A stretch of DNA of 6,318 bases from positions 1-6,318 of the forward strand of contig CATZPU010000075.1 of the NCBI GenBank assembly GCA_958422845.1, in the 5' to 3' direction. Shown here one piece after another: positions 1-5,344 of the stretch. The first letter of the stretch is position 1. Every line of letters starts with the position of its first letter. Source of the stretch: an uncultured Lachnospiraceae bacterium. GTDB lineage: Bacteria > Bacillota > Clostridia > Lachnospirales > Lachnospiraceae. Under the pieces are notes generated by a model. It was not told the origin of the DNA. It made no database searches and was given only the letters and a program-made list of their open reading frames with translations. The position numbers and the translations under genes are program-made.

Positions 1-966
1 TCGGAGCATATACAGAATATTTTTGGACAGTTTGACCAGTACGTCAAAAAGATCGAACGGTCGCTTCAGGTGACTGTCTTAAATCGTGACGGAGTAATAC
101 GGATACTTGGAAGCCCTGTGAATACGATAAAGGCAAAAAATATTCTGGAAAGTCTGTATGAGCTGTCTCTAAACGGGACCGAGATCACAGAACAGAATGT
201 CAACTATGCGATCGCATTGTCATGGGAGGAAAAGGAAGCCTCTCTGGCGGAAATTGACAGCGACTGTATCTGCCATACGATAAACGGCAAGCCGATCAAG
301 CCAAAGACGATCGGACAGAAAGCGTACGTGGACGCGATACGCAAGAAGATGATCGTATTCGGAACGGGACCTGCGGGTACGGGCAAGACGTATCTCGCTA
401 TGGCTATGGCGATCACTGCATTTAAGAACGACGAGGTAGGGCGCATCATTCTGACGAGACCTGCGATCGAGGCGGGGGAAAAGCTCGGATTTCTTCCGGG
501 CGATCTGCAAAGCAAAGTCGATCCGTATCTGCGACCGCTGTACGATGCGCTGTATCAGATCATGGGGCCGGACAGCTTCCTTAAGAATATGGAGAAGGGG
601 CTGATCGAGGTGGCGCCTCTTGCGTATATGCGCGGACGGACGCTTGACAATGCGTTTATCATTCTCGATGAAGCGCAGAATACGTCGCCTGCCCAGATGA
701 AGATGTTTCTGACGCGTATCGGTTTTGGCTCAAAGGTAGTCGTGACGGGAGACCAGACGCAAAAAGACTTGGCGCCGGGCGCGCCGTCGGGACTTGATAC
801 GGCGATGAAAGTGCTGGCGAAGGTGGATGACATCAGTTTTTGTACGATGACGAGCAAGGACGTCGTGCGCCATCCGCTCGTGCAGAAGATCGTCAATGCG
901 TACGAGGAGTACGAAAAGAGAGAAAAAAAGCGTGAACCGCGCAGGCGTGACACAGGAGGAAGATAA
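1..966 (+). CDS. phoH: PhoH family protein (P-loop ATPase), 5' partial
   Basis: PhoH-family cytoplasmic ATPase; the family is linked to RNA metabolism and is habitually encoded next to ybeY, but its exact substrate is not settled. Reading from base 1 gives 321 residues ending at TAA 964-966, close to the usual full length of about 320, so only a short N-terminal piece is probably missing. A GTG at 70 is the first possible start inside the window, but the frame is open upstream of it and those codons read like the normal PhoH N-terminus (NIFGQFDQYVKKIERSLQV), so GTG 70 is not the true start. Numbering from base 1, Walker A is GPAGTGKT at residues 123-130, followed by the TRPAIEAGEKLGFLPGDL signature. 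Walker B is FIILDEAQ, with D223/E224, and VVTGDQTQ lies about 25 residues further on. The tail is very basic (EKREKKREPRRRDTGGR). The stop directly abuts the ybeY start, which suggests one transcript. Confidence 0.96.
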   Translation, partial: SEHIQNIFGQFDQYVKKIERSLQVTVLNRDGVIRILGSPVNTIKAKNILESLYELSLNGTEITEQNVNYAIALSWEEKEASLAEIDSDCICHTINGKPIKPKTIGQKAYVDAIRKKMIVFGTGPAGTGKTYLAMAMAITAFKNDEVGRIILTRPAIEAGEKLGFLPGDLQSKVDPYLRPLYDALYQIMGPDSFLKNMEKGLIEVAPLAYMRGRTLDNAFIILDEAQNTSPAQMKMFLTRIGFGSKVVVTGDQTQKDLAPGAPSGLDTAMKVLAKVDDISFCTMTSKDVVRHPLVQKIVNAYEEYEKREKKREPRRRDTGGR

Positions 967-1464
967 ATGACGGTTGAGTTTGAAAATGAAAGCGGGAGAG
1001 AGCTTGGGCTTGCGCTTTATGAAATTGCGGAAGAAGTCATTTCCTGCGCTCTTGATTATATGGACTGTCCGTATGAGGCGGCGGTAAGCCTGCTGATCAC
1101 AGACGATGAAGAGATCCGTCGGATCAATTTGGAACAGAGAGGAATCGACAGCGCGACGGACGTGCTTTCCTTTCCGATGACGCAGTATGAGATCCCCGGA
1201 GATTTTGATTTCCTTGAGGAAGAGGGAGTGGACTGCTTTGATCCGGAAAGCGGTGAACTGATGCTTGGAGATATTGTAATATCAGCGGACAAGGTATCAG
1301 AGCAGGCGGATAAATACGGTCATTCCGTAAAGCGTGAGTATGCTTTTCTGATCACGCACAGCATTCTCCATCTGATCGGCTACGATCATATGACGCCGGA
1401 GGATGCCGCTCAGATGGAAGCGCTTCAGGAAGAGATTCTTACGAAAATGAACATCACAAGATAA
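967..1464 (+). CDS. ybeY: Endoribonuclease YbeY (rRNA maturation factor)
   Basis: Single-strand-specific metallo-endoribonuclease of the UPF0054/YbeY family, known for 16S rRNA 3'-end maturation and 70S ribosome quality control; acts in the cytoplasm. It has 165 residues, normal for the family. The zinc-binding signature is HSILHLIGYDH with H131, H135 and H141; the second position is Ser where Gly is more common. Other family blocks are RGIDSATDVLSFP (residues 58-70) and LGDIVIS (100-106). Between them is an acidic segment (residues about 79-97, rich in E and D), in a stretch that varies across the family. The start is well supported: AGGAGG at 954-959 lies 7 bases upstream of ATG 967, inside the end of phoH, and the phoH stop touches this ATG. 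Translational coupling is therefore likely. The phoH-ybeY pair is a widely conserved gene order; dgkA and era, which often follow in Firmicutes, do not follow here. Confidence 0.97.
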   Translation: MTVEFENESGRELGLALYEIAEEVISCALDYMDCPYEAAVSLLITDDEEIRRINLEQRGIDSATDVLSFPMTQYEIPGDFDFLEEEGVDCFDPESGELMLGDIVISADKVSEQADKYGHSVKREYAFLITHSILHLIGYDHMTPEDAAQMEALQEEILTKMNITR

Positions 1465-1477
1465 GGAGGATATATTT

Positions 1478-2560
1478 ATGAAGAATAAGCTTTTGAAAAA
1501 AACGATCGTGACTTTTGCGGCGGCAGGTATGCTGCTTGGAAGCCTTGCGGGAAGCATGACAGTTTCCGCAGAGGAGAATGGAATGGTGCGCAGCTTCCTG
1601 ACAGGAAAAGAGGTGCCGGAGTCTATAGGCCGCACGCGTCCGATCTCAGTTATGATCAATAATATTGAAAATGCACTTCCGCAGTCGGGAATCGCAAATG
1701 CGGAGATCGTCTATGAAGCGCCGGTAGAGGGCGGCATCACGCGTCTGATGGGCATTATGGAGGACTATCAGGACGTAGAGCGTATCGGTTCGGTCAGAAG
1801 CAGCCGCGAGTATTACGTGTATTTTGCACGTGAGTTCGATTCCTTTTATCTGCACTTCGGACAGGCATGGTATGCGCTTGAGCTTCTCTGGCGTGACGAT
1901 ACGCTGAATTTAAGCGGTCTTGAGGATGCGGGACACGGCGAGGGAGACCTTGTATATTACAGAAGCGATGACTTTGAGGCTCCGCACAATGTATTTACGA
2001 ACTATGAAAAGATTCAGGAAGGCATCGATTTCCGCGGATATTCCCGCGATTATTCCGACGCATATCTGGCACAGAACGGACATTATAAGTTTGCGCAGGA
2101 CGGCGCTCCGGTACTGCTCGAAAACGGTCAGGATGCGACGTACGTAGCTCCGGGTTATGACTACAACGATCCGTACTTTACGTACGATCCTGCTACGGAA
2201 AAATATACGAGACATCAGCTTGGCGCGCAGCAGATCGACAAGCTTACGGGCAATCCGCTTCAGTATGACAATATCCTGATCCAGTACTGTTCATGGAGTC
2301 CGCAGGTTGACTCCGATACATACCTGAATATTGACGTATTAAGCGGCGGAACAGGTAAATACATCACAAAGGGCAAAGCGATTGATGTGACATGGAGCAA
2401 GGAAGGCGCTACAACGGCAGATCCGTTTGCACAGGGCAACTTCAATCCGACACGCTATTATGATGCGGACGGAAACGAGATCACGCTGAATCAGGGAAAG
2501 ACATGGGTATGTATCGTGCTTGATACCGAGAGCGATGATGTGGTGATCAGCGCGGAATAA
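1478..2560 (+). CDS. Secreted DUF3048 domain-containing protein (YerB-like)
   Basis: Extracytoplasmic protein of the DUF3048/YerB family, whose biochemical role is unknown. It has 360 residues. The N-terminus is a classical signal peptide: basic KNKLLKK, a hydrophobic core (about residues 9-25) and a probable signal peptidase I site after V-S-A31. There is no lipobox cysteine (the only Cys are 271 and 345), so it is predicted to be released or loosely held rather than lipidated, unlike some Bacillus relatives. The N-terminal DUF3048 domain runs from about residue 53 to 190 and contains RPISVMINN, IVYEAPVEGGITRLMGI and the family hallmark RIGSVRSSREYY (102-113). A C-terminal domain follows from about 230 to the end, with YDNILIQY and the late WVCIVLD. 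TAAGGAGG at 1462-1469 overlaps the ybeY stop and sits 8 bases before ATG 1478, so the start is firm. Position next to a lipid flippase hints at envelope work, but that is inference only. Confidence 0.9.
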   Translation: MKNKLLKKTIVTFAAAGMLLGSLAGSMTVSAEENGMVRSFLTGKEVPESIGRTRPISVMINNIENALPQSGIANAEIVYEAPVEGGITRLMGIMEDYQDVERIGSVRSSREYYVYFAREFDSFYLHFGQAWYALELLWRDDTLNLSGLEDAGHGEGDLVYYRSDDFEAPHNVFTNYEKIQEGIDFRGYSRDYSDAYLAQNGHYKFAQDGAPVLLENGQDATYVAPGYDYNDPYFTYDPATEKYTRHQLGAQQIDKLTGNPLQYDNILIQYCSWSPQVDSDTYLNIDVLSGGTGKYITKGKAIDVTWSKEGATTADPFAQGNFNPTRYYDADGNEITLNQGKTWVCIVLDTESDDVVISAE

Positions 2561-2578
2561 AATAATGACGGATGGGTT

Positions 2579-4249
2579 ATGAGGTCTAACGTGAAAGAAA
2601 AAAGGAAAACCGGAAAAAATTTTTTGGTGCAGGGTACGATCCTTGCAGCGGCGTCCATTATTGCCAAGATCATCGGTCTTGTATACAGGATACCGCTGCA
2701 GAATACGCTCGGAAACGAGGGAGTCAGCTACTACAGCACCTCCAATGAAATATATGCGATCCTTCTGATGATCTCGTGCTTTAATCTGCCTCTGGCAGTA
2801 TCAAAGCTCGTTTCAGAAAGGATCCATAAAGGTGAATACCGCAACGCGCACAAGGTGTTTTTGTGCGCGGTGCGGTTTGCGCTTGTAGTCGGAGGCGGTC
2901 TTGCTTTGATCGCATACATTTTTGCAGGCGTCATCACAAAATATCTGATGTCCTTCGATCTGGCAGTATATGCGCTGCGCGTGCTCGCGCCGGCGATCTT
3001 TATCTCTGCGATCATAGGAACGTTCCGAGGGTATTTTCAGGGCTATTCCAATATGGTCCCGACTGCGGTATCGCAGGTGATCGAGCAGCTCGTAAATGCC
3101 GTTGTCACACTTGTCTGTGCCGATATTATGTACAGCTACGGCATGACTCTTGCGGCAAAAGAAGGGAACGCTTCGCTTGCTCCCGCATGGGGAGCGGCAG
3201 GAGGCACCTTCGGTACTGTTGCGAGCATTACGGTGGCGCTTCTGTTTATGATGTTTATCTATACCGCGCAGAAGAGTACGCTGCGTAGAAATCTGAGACG
3301 CGATCAGAGTTCTCATTCTGAGCCGACTCAGTTCATCTACAGGCAGCTTGTCTGGACGATTCTTCCGGTTATTCTAAGTACGGTGATCTACAATATCAGC
3401 AACGTAGCCGATCAGGGTATCTTCAATAAAGTACTGAAAGGACAGGGATACACTGCTTCGCAGTACGGTTCGATCTGGGGCATCTATTCCGGTCAGTTCC
3501 GTGTGCTGATGAATGTGCCGCTTGCGCTTGCTTCCTGCATGGCTCCGGCGATCGTACCGTCTCTTACGGCGGCAATGGCGAAGCGGAGCAAAGGGGAAGC
3601 CCGCGCCAAGATACGAATGTCGATCCGCTTTACGATGATCCTGACGATCCCGTGTGCAGTCGGCATGGCGGCGCTCGCAAAGCCGATCATCACGATGCTG
3701 TTTTCTCAGGAGACAGGTACGCCGCTTTCCGCAGGCATTTTGCAGTCAGGCGCGCTTATGATCGTGCTGTACGCGCTTTCCACGCTTACGACAGGTATTC
3801 TGCAGGGACTTGGGCAGCTGAAGCAGCCGCTTATCAATTGCAGTATTGCTCTTGTGATCCATTTTATTGCGCTGTATCTTCTTCTTACGGCAGCAAACTT
3901 AAATATTTACGCAGTGATCTATTCCAATATTTTATTTGCGCTGCTTGTATGTATCTTAAACGCTGCGTGCATCAGACGTTTTATCCATTACAGACAGGAG
4001 TGGTACAAGACTTTCGCGGTGCCTGCGATCGCCTCTGTCATCATGGGCGCGGCTGTTTATCTTGTCTACTCTGTATTCCATCTGTTTGCAGGAAATACGA
4101 TCTCGACCGTGATCGCAATACTCATGGGCGTAGTCGTATACGGAGTAGGGCTTGTATCGTTTAAGGGAATTTCGATCGACGAGATCGCAATGTTTCCGAA
4201 GGGACACCTGATCATTAAGGTGCTCCACCGGAGCGGACTTGTAAAATAA
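2579..4249 (+). CDS. MOP-superfamily lipid flippase, SpoVB/YtgP (MurJ-like) type
   Basis: Polytopic membrane protein of the polysaccharide-biosynthesis/MurJ branch of the MOP superfamily, which moves undecaprenyl-linked cell-wall precursors across the membrane. It has 556 residues from ATG 2579 and about 14 hydrophobic segments. Family signatures are GLVYRIPLQNTLG (33-45), FRGYFQGYSNMVP (149-161) followed by QVIEQLVN, and NVADQGIFN (275-283), all typical of the SpoVB/YtgP subgroup. The length fits YtgP, the Bacillus MurJ functional equivalent, slightly better than SpoVB (about 518), but the sequence alone does not separate vegetative cell-wall from sporulation roles. The start is uncertain. 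ATG 2579 has only a weak purine stretch upstream, while in-frame GTG 2591 has GAGG at 2581-2584 with 6-base spacing and would yield MKEKRKTGKNFL. The gap from the DUF3048 gene is 18 bases without a hairpin, so co-transcription is likely. Confidence 0.93.
   Translation: MRSNVKEKRKTGKNFLVQGTILAAASIIAKIIGLVYRIPLQNTLGNEGVSYYSTSNEIYAILLMISCFNLPLAVSKLVSERIHKGEYRNAHKVFLCAVRFALVVGGGLALIAYIFAGVITKYLMSFDLAVYALRVLAPAIFISAIIGTFRGYFQGYSNMVPTAVSQVIEQLVNAVVTLVCADIMYSYGMTLAAKEGNASLAPAWGAAGGTFGTVASITVALLFMMFIYTAQKSTLRRNLRRDQSSHSEPTQFIYRQLVWTILPVILSTVIYNISNVADQGIFNKVLKGQGYTASQYGSIWGIYSGQFRVLMNVPLALASCMAPAIVPSLTAAMAKRSKGEARAKIRMSIRFTMILTIPCAVGMAALAKPIITMLFSQETGTPLSAGILQSGALMIVLYALSTLTTGILQGLGQLKQPLINCSIALVIHFIALYLLLTAANLNIYAVIYSNILFALLVCILNAACIRRFIHYRQEWYKTFAVPAIASVIMGAAVYLVYSVFHLFAGNTISTVIAILMGVVVYGVGLVSFKGISIDEIAMFPKGHLIIKVLHRSGLVK
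2581..2584 (+). promoter_or_regulatory. Candidate ribosome binding site for alternative GTG 2591 start of the flippase
   Basis: GAGG lies 6 bases before GTG 2591, which is in frame with ATG 2579. If used, the protein loses MRSN and is 552 residues long. The ATG start instead has only GGATGGG ending 3 bases upstream, a poor match to the AGGAGG sites of the neighbouring genes. This makes GTG 2591 a serious candidate for the real start. Confidence 0.45.
4202..4234 (+). other. Two overlapping, mutually exclusive small hairpins near the flippase 3' end
   Basis: Hairpin A pairs GGACACCT (4202-4209) with AGGTGCTCC (4218-4226), with one bulged C and an 8-base loop. Hairpin B pairs GCTCC (4222-4226) with GGAGC (4230-4234) around a 3-base loop. 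They share bases 4222-4226, so only one can form at a time. Neither is followed by a T-run, so this is not an intrinsic terminator. It lies inside the last codons of the flippase, 30 bases before proB, and may be a chance result of coding sequence. Confidence 0.3.
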
Positions 4250-4264
4250 AATACGGGGAACATT

Positions 4265-5107
4265 ATGAAAAACAGAGAACATTTGAGAGATAAAAAACGA
4301 ATCGTCGTGAAGATCGGAAGCTCTTCGATCACGCATCCTGAAACGGGAGCGCTGAATCTGACAAAGCTTGAGATCCTTGTGCGGGAGCTGTGCGATCTGA
4401 AAAATGCGGGAAAAGACGTTATACTTGTCTCTTCCGGCGCGATCGCGGTAGGCCGTCAGACGATAGGTTTTCACCACCGTCCGAAAAATGTCGCTGAAAA
4501 GCAGGCGTGCGCCGCGATCGGGCAGGCTCAGCTTATGATGATATATCAGAAGCTTTTCAGTGAGTACGGACATCAGGCGGCGCAGGTTCTGATGACGAAG
4601 GATACCATGATGGACAACTTAAGCCGCCGCAATGCGAAAAATACCTTTGATGAGCTTCTGGCTCTCGGCGCGATTCCGATCGTCAATGAAAACGATACGG
4701 TATCGACGTATGAGATCCAGTTCGGAGACAATGATACGCTTTCTGCGATCGTTGCCGCGCTAGTCGGAGCGGACATGCTGCTCCTTCTTTCAGACATCGA
4801 CGGGCTGTATACGGACGATCCGCGCCAAAATAAGCAGGCTGAGTTTATTGATTACGTAGAAACGCTGAATGAGCATCTGATGCAGATGGGAAAGGGCGCA
4901 GGAAGCGACGTCGGTACAGGCGGAATGGCGACGAAGCTCTCGGCAGCCAAGATCGCGACGGCATCGGGCGCAGATATGGTGATCGCGAATGGAGACGATT
5001 TTCATGCGATCCACCGCATCATGCAGGGGATGCCGGTCGGAACGCTTTTTCAGGGAAAACACAAGGAAGATTTTTTCCTGATCGATATATTGGAAAATGA
5101 ATTTTAA
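4265..5107 (+). CDS. proB: Glutamate 5-kinase (ProB), short form without PUA domain
   Basis: Cytoplasmic amino-acid kinase for the first step of proline synthesis: L-glutamate + ATP gives gamma-glutamyl 5-phosphate, passed to ProA. It has 280 residues. Visible blocks are RIVVKIGSSS (12-21, with the phosphate-binding Lys at 16), VSSGAIAVG (55-63), IVNENDTVST (139-148, glutamate-binding NEND), FGDNDTLSA (153-161), LLSDIDGLYTDDP (174-186) and GTGGMATK (217-224, nucleotide-binding Lys at 224). E. coli ProB is about 367 residues because of a C-terminal PUA domain. Here the protein stops about 20 residues after the kinase fold, so PUA is absent, with no sign of a frameshift remnant since the next gene starts 15 bases later. 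GGGG at 4255-4258 precedes ATG 4265 by 6 bases, and the 15-base gap from the flippase gene has no terminator. ProA is encoded just downstream as part of a fusion. Confidence 0.97.
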   Translation: MKNREHLRDKKRIVVKIGSSSITHPETGALNLTKLEILVRELCDLKNAGKDVILVSSGAIAVGRQTIGFHHRPKNVAEKQACAAIGQAQLMMIYQKLFSEYGHQAAQVLMTKDTMMDNLSRRNAKNTFDELLALGAIPIVNENDTVSTYEIQFGDNDTLSAIVAALVGADMLLLLSDIDGLYTDDPRQNKQAEFIDYVETLNEHLMQMGKGAGSDVGTGGMATKLSAAKIATASGADMVIANGDDFHAIHRIMQGMPVGTLFQGKHKEDFFLIDILENEF

Positions 5108-5122
5108 CGGAGGACGAATACA

Positions 5123-5344
5123 ATGATAGATCAGAAAAAGCTGGACCGCATCAACGAGCTGGCACGCAGGGCAAAGGCGGAAGGTCTGACGGAAGAGGAA
5201 AAGAAAGAGCAGCAAAAGCTCCGGCAGGAATACATAGAGGCAGTCCGTGCAAATCTGCGCGGACAGCTCAACAATATCGATATTATCAACAAAGACGGCA
5301 AGATTGAAAATCTGGGTGAAAAATATGGAAAAAAAGGAAATTAG
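5123..5344 (+). CDS. DUF896 (YnzC-like, UPF0291) small protein
   Basis: Small cytoplasmic protein of 73 residues belonging to DUF896, a Firmicutes family whose molecular role is unknown; Bacillus YnzC is a member of about 77 residues. Family pattern: an N-terminal helix with [17 protein letters not shown] (5-21), the turn [19 protein letters not shown] (22-40) starting a second charged helix, then [12 protein letters not shown] (41-52), and a polar, probably disordered Lys-rich tail. The start is firm: GGAGGA at 5109-5114 lies 8 bases before ATG 5123. Its last 20 bases overlap the start of the cyclo-ligase-ProA frame, which suggests translational coupling. Its place between proB and the proA-containing fusion suggests co-expression with proline synthesis, but nothing in the sequence shows a direct part in that pathway. 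Confidence 0.92.
   Translation: MIDQKKLDRINELARRAKAEGLTEEEKKEQQKLRQEYIEAVRANLRGQLNNIDIINKDGKIENLGEKYGKKGN
5314..5319 (+). promoter_or_regulatory. Candidate ribosome binding site for the cyclo-ligase-ProA frame
   Basis: GGGTGA lies 5 bases before ATG 5325, inside the DUF896 gene. It is only a moderate match to the consensus, weaker than the AGGAGG sites of ybeY, the DUF3048 gene and DUF896. Initiation here probably relies partly on ribosomes finishing DUF896, whose stop is 5342-5344. Confidence 0.45.

Noticed and set aside
70..72. GTG as the start of phoH
   Set aside because: The frame is open back to base 1 and the upstream codons match a PhoH N-terminus, so the gene is simply cut by the window edge.
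644..672. TTGACA resembling a -35 promoter element
   Set aside because: The sequence 17 bases downstream (GATGAA) is a poor -10 box, and the region encodes the PhoH Walker B segment.
1270..1283. Inverted repeat GATATT-GT-AATATC
   Set aside because: It is short and A/T-rich and encodes the conserved YbeY block GDIVIS, so coding constraint explains it.
3956..4573. Minus-strand open frame of 205 residues
   Set aside because: It is antisense to the flippase end and the proB start, both strongly supported; no motif was recognised.
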